A DNA stretch of 64,000 bases from Microbacterium tenebrionis (GCF_903645325.1 NZ_CAHJXQ010000002.1:186001-250000), one strand, 5' to 3'. Shown: positions 48,031 through 55,204, counted from the first letter of the stretch. The notes: generated by a model from the sequence alone, not told the origin. A program made the numbers and translations.

Positions 48031-49020
48031 CTAGCGAAATGTTCGGCTGATCGCGCTGCCAGTCTGGAACAGGGTGATCCACACCAGGAACTTCTGGATG
48101 GGACGCAGCGGCCATGCGACAAGTCCTCGCCACCCTCGGCGTCGCGACCAAGACCTAGTGATCCGCAGCTGTGTGCCACCGGTCGCGTTCGCCAAGGCGA
48201 ATTCAGTCAGAACCGAATTGCTCTGCGCGACGTCGGGATAGCCGAAGCTCCATGCGATCCTGTCCGGTCGGTGAATTGCGATGAGCTCAACACTGCGTCG
48301 ACGAAACTGAGGTTTGATCTTCACAGGCTTGCCGTCTGGATAGGTTGCGGGTGCCGTGCCCTCCCAGACCGTACCCGGCTTCGCTTCTTGACTGGTCTGG
48401 TCGAGAGTGCCGATGCTCGGCTCCCACTCGGGGATACGTGCGGGATCTGTGAGGAACGCCCACACTTCGTCCAGTGGTGCGGATATGAAATTCTCAGTCG
48501 TTCCCGTGGTCCGCCCCTTCACTTTCGCTGAGACGGGCATGGACTTTATAGAGGGCGAGTCGGCCCGATCGAGGCGTTCGATGAGCGCATCGGATGTCGT
48601 GCCAAGGCGGCCGAGGATACCGGTGATAAGGCCGCTGGGTTCTGCGACGAGTTCCCGGAGAACGGCGGCAGCGTCGCCTGGCTTGCCTTTGCTGCTGGAC
48701 TTCGCGATGAGGTCCCGAGCGCGACGAGTCCACTCGTACCCATCCGTCTCATGGAACACGATGCGCCCGGCCTCGGGGAACGACGCCTCGATGCCGAGTG
48801 AGGTCAGCTGTGCATCATGTTGTTCCTCCACGGCGAGACGGGCGCTATCAAGGTCGATACCCAGCTCGCGCAGTGCGCGGCCGGCGGATTGGTCGTTGAT
48901 GACCAATGCGAGGAACAGGTGGTCGATGTCGGCTTCGCGGAGCCCGAGCCGGGATGCTTCCTCCATGGCGGCCAGGGAAAGCGCTTGGCTGGTCTGAGCG
49001 GCGCGGACGAGTCTGTTCAT
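48031..49020 (-). CDS. Clp N-domain fused to an SRPBCC (START-like) domain
   Basis: A 329-residue fusion. The N-terminal half (1 to about 150) is a Clp N-type repeat region (ASRLGLREADIDHLFLALVI and GRALRELGIDLDSARLAVEE) without any ATPase. The C-terminal half (about 175-329) is an SRPBCC polyketide-cyclase-like domain (FISAPLDEVWAFLTDPARIP). It overlaps the upstream HTH gene by 4 bases. Such pairs may act as a ligand-sensing module. It is the first payload after ychF and points the opposite way. Confidence 0.8.
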   Translation of the reverse strand: MNRLVRAAQTSQALSLAAMEEASRLGLREADIDHLFLALVINDQSAGRALRELGIDLDSARLAVEEQHDAQLTSLGIEASFPEAGRIVFHETDGYEWTRRARDLIAKSSSKGKPGDAAAVLRELVAEPSGLITGILGRLGTTSDALIERLDRADSPSIKSMPVSAKVKGRTTGTTENFISAPLDEVWAFLTDPARIPEWEPSIGTLDQTSQEAKPGTVWEGTAPATYPDGKPVKIKPQFRRRSVELIAIHRPDRIAWSFGYPDVAQSNSVLTEFALANATGGTQLRITRSWSRRRGWRGLVAWPLRPIQKFLVWITLFQTGSAISRTFR

Positions 49021-49262
49021 CTGTTCCTCCTGGATGTCGAGATCGCGGGGTCAATTCTTTTGGAATGCTTCTTGTGGGCGGCTTGTCGCGTCACTCCGAG
49101 CGCGTCGGCGATCTCCTGCCAACTCATGCCCGAACGCAACGCGGCCTCGACCTGCCGAAGTTCCAAGGTGTCCGCGAGCACGCGTAACGACGCTACGGCC
49201 CGCAATCCTGCTTTCGGGTCGCTGGTATCGGCTGCTACTGCTGCGATCCGTGGAGACTCCAT
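49017..49262 (-). CDS. Small helix-turn-helix regulator
   Basis: An 81-residue DNA-binding protein whose HTH (about 45-65, SWQEIADALGVTRQAAHKKH) resembles sigma-70 region 4/homeodomain-like folds. ATG 49262 gives the complete domain; the stop overlaps the Clp N-SRPBCC start (ATGA 49017-49020). It likely controls its own operon. There are 122 bases between its start and the next ychF-end repeat. Confidence 0.8.
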   Translation of the reverse strand: MESPRIAAVAADTSDPKAGLRAVASLRVLADTLELRQVEAALRSGMSWQEIADALGVTRQAAHKKHSKRIDPAISTSRRNR

Positions 49263-49384
49263 GCCGTCAACCTATGTTGCTAAGTGACGAGTTGTCAACC
49301 TGGGTTGCTTCCTCGCTCGTCAGGCTTGGTATTCGCAGGGTCAGGAGAGGGACGACGCTTCGGGGGAGTCGCCGGGTTCTGAGA

Positions 49385-49430
49385 GGTTGGTATGTGCCGG
49401 AACTCGGTGGAGTTCTGATTTTAACGTATA
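49385..49430 (+). repeat. ychF-end repeat, copy 1 (with arm)
   Basis: A full-length copy with arm GGTTGGTATGTGCC, inverted repeat GGAACTC/GAGTTC(T), then TTTTAACGTATAG in place of TTCAACGTGTAG. It directly precedes the HigBA promoter and operator, and it overlaps the operator. Confidence 0.8.
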
Positions 49431-49436
49431 GCGTTA
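49422..49436. promoter_or_regulatory. Probable HigA operator
   Basis: TAACG-TATAG-CGTTA is an inverted repeat 28 bases before the higB start, and GCGTTAT recurs at 49447-49453. Antitoxins of this family usually repress their own operon. The decayed HigBA copy has a matching but mutated site (TAACGTCTAGCGCTA, near 52155-52169). Confidence 0.5.
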
Positions 49437-49464
49437 TTGACGCTCCGCGTTATACACTGGTCTC

Positions 49465-49746
49465 GTGATCAGATCGTTCGGCAGCAAGGACACCGAGCGT
49501 CTGTGGCGTCGTGAGCGCGTGCGGTCCATCGATCCCAGGATCTATCGGGTTGCTCTGCGCAAGCTGCGTCAGGTGGGGTCGGCGGAGGTGCTCGACGACC
49601 TTCGCGTCCCGCCGGGCAACCGGCTCGAAGCACTGAAGGGTGATCGGGTCGGGCAGTACAGCATCAGGATCAACGACCAGTGGCGAATCTGCTTCGTGTG
49701 GACGGATGCTGGGCCAGAGGAGGTGGAGATCGTTGACTATCACTGA
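49465..49746 (+). CDS. higB: HigB-type toxin (RelE/ParE superfamily)
   Basis: A 93-residue toxin: the chain MIRSFGSKDTERLW to WRICFVWTDAGPEEVEIVDYH matches HigB/plasmid maintenance killer toxins, which cleave mRNA at the ribosome. The RINDQWRICF stretch carries the typical basic and aromatic active-site residues. GTG 49465. The toxin comes first and the antitoxin second, overlapping by 14 bases, as is usual for HigBA. A near-identical decayed copy is at 52198. Confidence 0.93.
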   Translation: MIRSFGSKDTERLWRRERVRSIDPRIYRVALRKLRQVGSAEVLDDLRVPPGNRLEALKGDRVGQYSIRINDQWRICFVWTDAGPEEVEIVDYH

Positions 49747-50035
49747 CAGGATCGAGCCGATCCACCCTGGAGAGGTCCTCATGGAGGACTTCATCGAGGG
49801 GTTCGGGATCACTCAGAACAAGCTCGCCGTGTCGATCGGGGTGCCGCCGCGTCGGATCAATGAGATCGTGCACGGCAAGCGGGGGATCACCGCGGACACC
49901 GCGTTGCGGCTGGCGAAGTACTTCGGCACGTCGGCTGAGTTCTGGATCAACCTGCAAAGCCACTACGAGCTGGATCGCGCAGAGGATGCTGCAGGGGATC
50001 AGATCGCGTCGATCACGCCGCTGCAGGTCGCGTGA
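49733..50035 (+). CDS. higA: HigA-type antitoxin (XRE helix-turn-helix)
   Basis: A 100-residue antitoxin with the family N-terminus RIEPIHPGEVLMEDFIEGFG and an XRE HTH (about 22-70, ITQNKLAVSIGVPPRRINEI). TTG 49733 is the likely start: it lies in the toxin's end (14-base overlap) and gives the standard length. The stop overlaps the next start (GTGA). Confidence 0.92.
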   Translation: MTITDRIEPIHPGEVLMEDFIEGFGITQNKLAVSIGVPPRRINEIVHGKRGITADTALRLAKYFGTSAEFWINLQSHYELDRAEDAAGDQIASITPLQVA

Positions 50036-50526
50036 TGTCTGGAGGGATGGACGCCGAGGAGGTCGTCCGCGTCGTCGACTGGCTCGACGAGCGCTCTGTC
50101 GTGTACCAGGTGAACGGCGGCTGGGCTGTCGATGCCTTGGTCGGATCCCAGTCCAGGACGCACGGAGACCTGGACCTCTTCGTCGACGCTGGACAAGTCG
50201 ACACCCTCATCGAGTGGCTGTCCGGTCGTGGGTACGAGGTCGTCGAGGATTGGCGACCGATTCGTGTGGAGCTGCGATCGGGCGATCGGGCTGTCGACAT
50301 CCACCCGATGACGCTGGACGCAGCCGGTGACGGTGTCCAGAAGGGTTTCGGGGACGAGACCTTCGCCCATCGTGCTCGCGATCGTGCTGAGGGGATGATT
50401 CGTGGTCGCCCAGTGGTCGTAGCGACTGCGGCGAGGCTCGTGGAGTTGAGGTCAGGATATGAGCTCCGGCCTGAGGACCATCACGATCTCGAGTTGCTCC
50501 GGGGGCTGGGTGACGGCAGAGGATGA
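50032..50526 (+). CDS. Nucleotidyltransferase-fold protein (aminoglycoside/lincosamide type)
   Basis: A 164-residue protein resembling small antibiotic nucleotidyltransferases such as LinA (lincosamide 3-nucleotidyltransferase) and the AadB/AntA class. It has the GGWAVDALVG motif and acidic pair DLDLFV (about residue 46), and VELRSGDRAVDIHPM. Whether it modifies a drug is unknown, as many relatives have other substrates. GTG 50032 overlaps the higA stop; ATG 50035 is an alternative. The order toxin-antitoxin-payload suggests the TA stabilises it. Confidence 0.78.
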   Translation: MMSGGMDAEEVVRVVDWLDERSVVYQVNGGWAVDALVGSQSRTHGDLDLFVDAGQVDTLIEWLSGRGYEVVEDWRPIRVELRSGDRAVDIHPMTLDAAGDGVQKGFGDETFAHRARDRAEGMIRGRPVVVATAARLVELRSGYELRPEDHHDLELLRGLGDGRG

Positions 50527-50554
50527 GCGACGTCGACGCGTCTCGACCGAAGAT

Positions 50555-50600
50555 GGTTCTCCGTGCCGGAACTCGGTCGAGTTCCGATTCAACGTGTGAG
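50555..50600 (+). repeat. ychF-end repeat, copy 2 (with arm)
   Basis: This copy has the best internal palindrome: CGGAACTCG-GT-CGAGTTCCG, then ATTCAACGTGTGAG. The arm is GGTTCTCCGTGCC. It separates the HigBA unit from the DUF1801 unit. The remaining 50601-50810 contains no gene. Confidence 0.8.
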
Positions 50601-50810
50601 GAGGTTTCAAATCAGCGCGTGCGATCCGCCCCCATATTGGTTAACCTGATGGTGGTGGTGCGCCACCGACTGCGCTTCCACGTGGCCAACCACGTGAATC
50701 ATCGCGGAGAGGCCTGAGCGGTTCAGGACATGTCCGGATGGGGTGCGGCGCAATTGATGCGCCGACTTCATTTCGCCGATGCCCGGCATCGGCTGACGAG
50801 AGGACATGAA

Positions 50811-51164
50811 ATGGCATCGAAGGATGAGAAGAACCTCGCCCAGGTGGTCGACAAGATCGCGAAGATGGACGAACCGGAGCGGTCACTCGTGCAGCGCGTG
50901 CACGAGATCATCATGGCCGCCGCGCCTAAGCTGAAGCCGCGGATCTGGTACGGCATGCCTGCCTACGCTCTGTCCGCGAGCACGCCTGCACTGGTGACGC
51001 TGCGCAATGACGAACGCGTCAACCTCGCTCTCACCGAGAAGGTCGCGCTCCGCCCTGCGGGCGGTTCCGACGGGACACTAATGCCCGCTGCATGGTACTT
51101 CGACACGATCAACGAACCCGCGGCGAAGCGCATCGCGGAGATCGTCCGCTCGGCGGTTTCCTGA
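50811..51164 (+). CDS. DUF1801 / YdhG-like protein
   Basis: A 117-residue protein of the DUF1801 (YdhG/YjbR/CyaY-like) fold, with the characteristic KPRIWYGMPAYAL and AAWYFDTINEPAAKRIAEIV. ATG 50811 is preferred over an earlier in-frame ATG because GAGAGGA lies 7-13 bases upstream. The function is uncertain; some relatives are called iron chaperones. Another DUF1801 gene lies in the backbone at 53975. Confidence 0.85.
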   Translation: MASKDEKNLAQVVDKIAKMDEPERSLVQRVHEIIMAAAPKLKPRIWYGMPAYALSASTPALVTLRNDERVNLALTEKVALRPAGGSDGTLMPAAWYFDTINEPAAKRIAEIVRSAVS

Positions 51165-51316
51165 GCGCGGCGCTCACTGGACCAGGCGGGCGTGCCGTCC
51201 ACCGATCCTCCGGGTCCGCCACTTCCTGTCTCTCCATTGCACTCGTCGCCGGAGTGGCCAGACGGCGAGATCGATCTTCGAGGGCGCGCTTGGTGACCCG
51301 CATACCGCTAACGCTG

Positions 51317-51350
51317 ACGTAATGCGGTCGAGTTCCGGTTCAACGTGTAG
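51317..51350 (+). repeat. ychF-end repeat, copy 3 (arm decayed)
   Basis: It ends GTCGAGTTCCGGTTCAACGT then GTAG, the closest match to the native ychF end; only AATGCG remains of the upstream arm. It separates the DUF1801 and kinase units. The 51165-51583 gap (419 bases) holds this repeat, the gene fragment at 51350-51431, and a TAGACT promoter at 51571. Confidence 0.8.
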
Positions 51351-51431
51351 CGGAACTCCCATCCGCACGGGGAACACGGCTGCGCGAGCGTCGTGGATAT
51401 CGACGTCGGGGAGATGGATTACTGCCTCCAT
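51350..51431 (-). pseudogene. N-terminal fragment of a gene cut at the repeat
   Basis: From ATG 51431 on the minus strand the frame reads MEAVIHLPDVDIHDARAAVF then PVRMGVP, and then runs directly into repeat copy 3 read backwards (LHVEPELDRIT). The first part looks like a protein start but is not recognised. The sequence is probably the beginning of a gene truncated by the recombination that placed the repeat. It could also be a chance frame. Confidence 0.35.
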
Positions 51432-51570
51432 GCGTCCGAGTTGAGCATGCCGCTCGCGCCTGGACGGGTTCGGGCAGGCTCGTACTGACTCGGATTGGTC
51501 TTCGGGCGCGAGCCGCTTCCCGTGGATACGCCATCGGTGCGGTCGAACAAGTCGGCCAGGGGTATGTCCG

Positions 51571-51576
51571 TAGACT
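51571..51576 (+). promoter_or_regulatory. TAGACT -10 box for the kinase-like gene
   Basis: TAGACT ends seven bases before the ATG at 51584, giving this payload its own promoter inside the array. Confidence 0.5.
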
Positions 51577-51583
51577 GATACCC

Positions 51584-52048
51584 ATGGTTCGGGTCGTCTT
51601 CATGTGCGGACCGGCGGGGTCAGGCAAGTCGACCGTCGCTCGTCGGATGGAGGCAGACGGATTCGTTCGGCTCTCGTTCGATCAAGAGGCCTGGGGCAGG
51701 GGCATCCGACACATGCCGCTGACAGATGATGCGCATCGCGAGATCGAGATCGAGCTCCGACGTCGTCTCGTGGATCTCGTCGAAGATGGACGTGAGGTCG
51801 TGCTCGACTTCTCCTTCTGGTCGCGTGCCATGAGGGAGGAATGGAGGCATGTGCTGGAACCGTTCGGGGTGGTCCCTGAGACGATCTACCTTTCGACTGA
51901 CCGTGAGGCGTGTTTGCGGCGTGTGGCCTCGCGCAGACGCTCACACAGCGACGATTTCGCTCTGGATACGGCGACCGCCGCAAGGTACTTCGATCACTTC
52001 GAGCCTCCGACTCCTGATGAGGGACCCGTGACCGTGCTTGTGGTGTGA
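51584..52048 (+). CDS. AAA/P-loop kinase-like protein
   Basis: A 154-residue P-loop NTPase of the AAA_33 / zeta-like kinase group. It has Walker A CGPAGSGKSTVARRM at residues 8-22, a likely catalytic Asp in LSFDQEAW (about 35), Walker B VVLDFSFWSRAMREEW (about 75-90) and an arginine-rich lid CLRRVASRRRSH. Small stand-alone members phosphorylate nucleotides or drugs, but the substrate is unknown. It carries its own leaderless promoter. Confidence 0.85.
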   Translation: MVRVVFMCGPAGSGKSTVARRMEADGFVRLSFDQEAWGRGIRHMPLTDDAHREIEIELRRRLVDLVEDGREVVLDFSFWSRAMREEWRHVLEPFGVVPETIYLSTDREACLRRVASRRRSHSDDFALDTATAARYFDHFEPPTPDEGPVTVLVV

Positions 52049-52119
52049 TCTGTCAACCAGGAAGATCCCGGTGCCACGAGATCCCCGCCTGTCGGGTGCA
52101 TCAGTCGCCGAATTCCAGA

Positions 52120-52164
52120 GGTTGGTCCGTGCGAGGCTCGGCCGAGTTCAGGTTTAACGTCTAG
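52120..52164 (+). repeat. ychF-end repeat, copy 4 (with arm)
   Basis: Arm GGTTGGTCCGTGC, inverted repeat GGCTCGGCCGAGTT, then AGGTTTAACGTCTAG. As with copy 1, it directly precedes a HigBA unit and blends into its operator. The preceding GCCGAATTCCAG (from 52108) might be a further eroded core. Confidence 0.75.
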
Positions 52165-52197
52165 CGCTATTAACGGCCCGCGGTATTCCCCGGTCGC

Positions 52198-52470
52198 GTG
52201 ATCAGATCGTTCGGTAGCAAGGAGACCGAACGGCTGTGGCGTCGTGAGCGCGTGCGCTCGATCGATCCGAGGATCCATCGAGTCGCGTTGCGCAAGCTAC
52301 GCCAGGTGGGATCTGCGGCGGTGCTCGATGACCTTCGCGTCCCACCCGGTAATCGGCTCGAGGCGCTGAATGGTGATCGAGCCGGTCAGCGCACATCGGG
52401 ATCAAAGACCAGTGGCGGATCTGCTTCGTGTGGACGGACGCCGGACCGGAGGAGGTGGAGATCGTTGACT
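52198..52470 (+). pseudogene. Decayed second higB toxin
   Basis: The frame reads MIRSFGSKETERLWRRERVR onward, nearly identical to the intact HigB, up to LEALNGDRAGQ. There the frame shifts and the end (FVWTDAGPEEVEIVDYH-like) continues in another frame. The promoter region also matches the intact copy but its operator is mutated. It is non-functional. Confidence 0.85.
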
Positions 52471-52658
52471 ACCACTGACAAGATCGAGCCGATCCACCCG
52501 GGCGAGGTCCTCATGGAGGACTTCATCGAGGGCTTGGGATCACGCAGAACAAGCTCGCCGTGTCGATCGGGGTGCCGCCGCGGCGGATCAACGAGATCGT
52601 GCACGGCAAGCGGGGGATCACCGCAGATACCGCAGTGGAATTTCGTTTTGCCGTATAA
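52465..52658 (+). pseudogene. Decayed second higA antitoxin, fused to a ychF-end repeat
   Basis: It starts TTTDKIEPIHPGEVLMEDFI like HigA, loses a base near 52540 (in GLGITQNK), and then reads KLAVSIGVPPRRINEIVHGK to GITADTA. There HigA sequence stops and the repeat VEFRFAV-stop begins (52635). The antitoxin C-terminus is therefore replaced exactly by the ychF-type end. Confidence 0.85.
52635..52658 (+). repeat. ychF-end repeat, copy 5 (core only)
   Basis: GTGGAATTTCGTTTTGCCGT then ATAA encodes VEFRFAV-stop. It has no upstream arm: the decayed higA runs directly into it. It is diverged from the native end by several third-position changes, including TTTTGCC for TTCAAC. The following 52659-52809 has no gene. 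Confidence 0.65.
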
Positions 52659-52809
52659 CCTCTGGTTGCGCGTGGTGTCATGCGCTTCCTCTGCGTTTGG
52701 TCACCGCGTTGCTGCCCTTCATGACCTCCCGGGTCCGCTCGTGTCGGTGGACAGCTGGATGACGACCCTGCGAGCCGATCCGCGAGACGCGTTGCCATAC
52801 GATTGAGCG

Positions 52810-53202
52810 GTGACGACTCCTATACGCCGCGAGATCGGCCAAGTCTTCATCCCGGTGCGGGACATCCACCGCTCTGCCGACTGGTACGGCAGGCTGCTCG
52901 GTGCGGAGGTGTCCCTGCCTTCGCATGACGACACGATCGTCGACGTCCCGATGGAACCGGGCCCCGGCCTTGCTCTCGACGCGAACGCGCCGTTCACGCC
53001 GGACGGTCCGCCACGCTTCTTCTGGTGGGCCGATGACCTCGGCGCAGTCGTGGCGCATGTGCGCGATCTCGGGGCCGAACTCGCCTCGGACGTCGTCGAC
53101 ATCGGGAGCGTGGCCTTCGTCCAGTTCCGGGATCCTGACGGGAACCTGCTCATGGTGTGCGCTCGAACGGAGGGCGACGAGTCCGCTCACACCGTTGTCT
53201 GA
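52810..53202 (+). CDS. VOC (glyoxalase/bleomycin-resistance) family protein
   Basis: A 130-residue VOC protein with two beta-alpha-beta-beta-beta modules (QVFIPVRDIHRSADWYGRLLG and FVQFRDPDGNLLMVCAR). Potential metal ligands are scarce, so it may bind rather than catalyse. Similar small VOC genes are frequent in gene cassettes and resistance contexts. GTG 52810 follows TACGAT (52798-52803) by six bases, a leaderless start. Confidence 0.88.
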   Translation: MTTPIRREIGQVFIPVRDIHRSADWYGRLLGAEVSLPSHDDTIVDVPMEPGPGLALDANAPFTPDGPPRFFWWADDLGAVVAHVRDLGAELASDVVDIGSVAFVQFRDPDGNLLMVCARTEGDESAHTVV

Positions 53203-53270
53203 CCGCCGGTGAGCGAAGGCGCGGCTCATCAGTGCTGGCCCGCACAACGACAGTGGCGGAAGAAATCGCT

Positions 53271-53309
53271 CGGTGTCGGAATGCGGTGGAGTTCCGCTTC
53301 TCGAACTAA
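53271..53309 (+). repeat. ychF-end repeat, copy 6
   Basis: GCGGTGGAGTTCCGCTTC then TCGAACTAA encodes VEFRFSN-stop. The arm is eroded to CGGTGTCGGAAT. Between it and copy 7 lie 175 bases with no gene. Confidence 0.65.
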
Positions 53310-53484
53310 ACCTTTGGTGCGCTCGCACTCACGGATCGGAGCCGACGCGCACAGCTTCGCTCGCTGTCAATATTCAGTACCGTGTCGAAGTCGGCGTAAG
53401 CCCTCTGTGCCAGCCTTGAGTGAGATCCCCGGTGACCCTCTGTGGATCTGTACCCCGGAGTTGCACCCTTACTGGACAGCGACA

Positions 53485-53530
53485 GGTTGGTATGTACCGG
53501 AACTCGGTGGAATTCCGCTTCAACGTGCAG
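53485..53530 (+). repeat. ychF-end repeat, copy 7 (with arm), right end of array
   Basis: Arm GGTTGGTATGTACC, then GGAACTC/GAATTCC and GCTTCAACGTGCAG. It cuts the 3' end off a YCII-like gene on the opposite strand (53527-53635), so it marks the right border between array and backbone. Confidence 0.8.
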
Positions 53531-53635
53531 CTCATCCTTTCTCAGTCGAGCCGCGAGCGGCCCGCGTTCGCGGAACCACGCCTCGCTGTGATCGCCGACC
53601 CACTGCTGATGGAAGTAGATGATGTACTGCGTCAT
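53527..53635 (-). pseudogene. Truncated YCII-like protein
   Basis: From ATG 53635 the minus strand reads MTQYIIYFHQQWVGDHSEAW then FRERGPLAARLRKDE, the N-terminus of a YCII-family protein (normally about 100-130 residues). It then continues into repeat copy 7 read backwards (LHVEAEFH). The rest is missing. The start overlaps the PspC gene's stop, so it was once co-translated with it. Confidence 0.75.
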
Positions 53636-53892
53636 CGCTGATCCTGTCCGTTCCGCCCGCCGAGCGCTCGCTCCAACGGGATGCTGTCGTCCTGCCAGGG
53701 CGTGAGCAGCCAGACGACGACGTACGCTCCGACGCCGAGCACAGGCAGCAGGAATGAGATGAGCACGAGCAGCCGCGCCACCCAGACGCTGATGCCGAGC
53801 TTCTGCGCGATACCGCCGCCGATGCCGGCGAAGATGCGCCGAGGGCCTCGGCGGAAGCCGCTGCGGCGGATGGCGTCGAAGAGAGCAGTCAT
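53632..53892 (-). CDS. PspC-domain membrane protein
   Basis: An 86-residue protein with a PspC domain (FAGIGGGIAQKLGISVWVARLLVL) and two hydrophobic segments (about 30-67). PspC proteins take part in envelope-stress sensing. ATG 53892 was chosen; TACCGT seven bases upstream suggests a leaderless start. Downstream it overlaps the truncated YCII gene. Confidence 0.88.
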   Translation of the reverse strand: MTALFDAIRRSGFRRGPRRIFAGIGGGIAQKLGISVWVARLLVLISFLLPVLGVGAYVVVWLLTPWQDDSIPLERALGGRNGQDQR

Positions 53893-53974
53893 GTCGTCGA
53901 CGGTACAGGCGCCGAGCGCTCGCCGCAGGGGTGATAGCCGCCGCATCCTCGACGGAAAACCCGAACGCCGATGC

Positions 53975-54409
53975 TCAGCCGGCCGCCTTGCGGATGTACT
54001 CGGCGATCGTCTTCTCGGTCTTCGGCGTCAGCTTCTTGAGAGCGAACGACGTGACCCACATGTCGCCGTCGTCGAGCCGCGCGGCCTCCTCGAAGCCGAG
54101 GGTCGCGTAGCGCGTCGTGAACTTGGACGCCGCCTTGAAGAACACCACGACCTTGCCCGCGGCATCCGTGTACGCCGGGAATCCGTACCAGGTCTTCGGA
54201 ACGAGCTGCGGGGCGACCTCGCCGACGATCCGGTCGATCCCCTCCGCGAGCACGCGATCATCGTCCGGGAGCGCCGCGATGGCCTCGCGCACGGCCTTCT
54301 CGCCCGCTGCGCGGGTCTTGCCGGCTTTCTCTTCGGCGCGCAGCTCGGCGGCGCGCTGCTTGACGGCATCGCGTTCTTCTTTGCTCAGTCCGGCAGTCTT
54401 CTCAGCCAT
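53975..54409 (-). CDS. DUF1801 family protein (backbone copy)
   Basis: A 144-residue protein of the same DUF1801 fold as 50811, with an added Lys/Ala/Glu-rich N-terminal helix (about 1-45, KEERDAVKQRAAELRAEEKA). The domain shows VPKTWYGFPAYTDAAGKVVV and EKTIAEYIRKAAG. The function is unknown; some annotations use iron chaperone. Sequence identity to the array copy is low, so it is not a recent duplication. Confidence 0.85.
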   Translation of the reverse strand: MAEKTAGLSKEERDAVKQRAAELRAEEKAGKTRAAGEKAVREAIAALPDDDRVLAEGIDRIVGEVAPQLVPKTWYGFPAYTDAAGKVVVFFKAASKFTTRYATLGFEEAARLDDGDMWVTSFALKKLTPKTEKTIAEYIRKAAG

Positions 54410-54622
54410 ACTGGCCTCCTCGTGAGTGATGGTGCTGGGTCTGCGAACACGTTACGTCGGCACTGTGCCGTGCTGCTTCTCGGCCGTGCTGCTTCTCGAT
54501 TCCTGATCGATCCGCGTCCGGTGGCGCCGGTGGTTCTGCGTCACCGCACCGGATCAGTATCGTGGATGTGTGTGACGAGACCGGGCCGCGGCCCGGTACC
54601 CCGCGATCAGCAGAGGAAGACG

Positions 54623-55204
54623 ATGACCGAGCAGAGCATTCTCGAGCGCGACGGCGGTGCCGTTCCCTACGCGGAAGAGGGCGAGGGGCCCGTCTCGTTG
54701 GTGCTGATCTCGGGCCGCGCGCTGAACGCGGACGGGCTGGGCGTCGTCGCGCACTATCTTGCCGAGGAGGCCGGGTTCCACGTCATCCGCATCGGGCCGC
54801 GCGCCGAGGCCGGCGGCACGGACCGCGCCGAGACCCTCCGCGAGCGCGTCGAGGATGCGATGGCCGTCATCGACCACCTCGGCCTCGATCACACCTGGAT
54901 CGGCGGACACGGCTTCGGAGGCACCGCCGCCCGTGTCTTCGCCGCAGAGCACACCGACCGTGTGAACGGGCTGCTGCTGCTCGGGGTCGAAGAGGACGAC
55001 ATCGCGCTCGCGCGGGCGATCCCCGTGCTCATCGTGCAGGCGACCGCCGACGAGGTGACACCGCCGGCGCGTGCCGAAGCGCTGCAGGCGACAGCCCCCG
55101 AGCGTGCGAGCATCAAGTCGATCGACGGCGCCGATCACCTGTTCCCCGCAACGCATCCGATCGAGACCGCGGTCATCATCGAGGAGTACCTCGACTGGGA
55201 CTGA
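54623..55204 (+). CDS. Alpha/beta-hydrolase-fold protein lacking the nucleophile serine
   Basis: A 193-residue compact alpha/beta-hydrolase fold. The elbow that normally reads GxSxG is GGHGFGG here, so the nucleophile serine is replaced by glycine. The C-terminal acid (ATADEVT) and histidine (GADHLF) positions remain. It may be a binding protein or use another mechanism. ATG 54623 has AGAGGAAGA upstream. The 54410-54622 region has no other gene. Confidence 0.82.
   Translation: MTEQSILERDGGAVPYAEEGEGPVSLVLISGRALNADGLGVVAHYLAEEAGFHVIRIGPRAEAGGTDRAETLRERVEDAMAVIDHLGLDHTWIGGHGFGGTAARVFAAEHTDRVNGLLLLGVEEDDIALARAIPVLIVQATADEVTPPARAEALQATAPERASIKSIDGADHLFPATHPIETAVIIEEYLDWD

Noticed and set aside
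49385-53530. Integron attC sites
   Set aside because: The repeats have GTTG...CAAC order, opposite to the AAC...GTT order of attC, lack standard core boxes, and match a chromosomal gene end. No intI is present. An integron is therefore not claimed.
53681-54622. Long in-frame N-terminal extension of the alpha/beta-hydrolase gene at 54623
   Set aside because: The extension is the antisense of pspC and DUF1801 genes; a good ribosome-binding site and the family N-terminus place the start at 54623.
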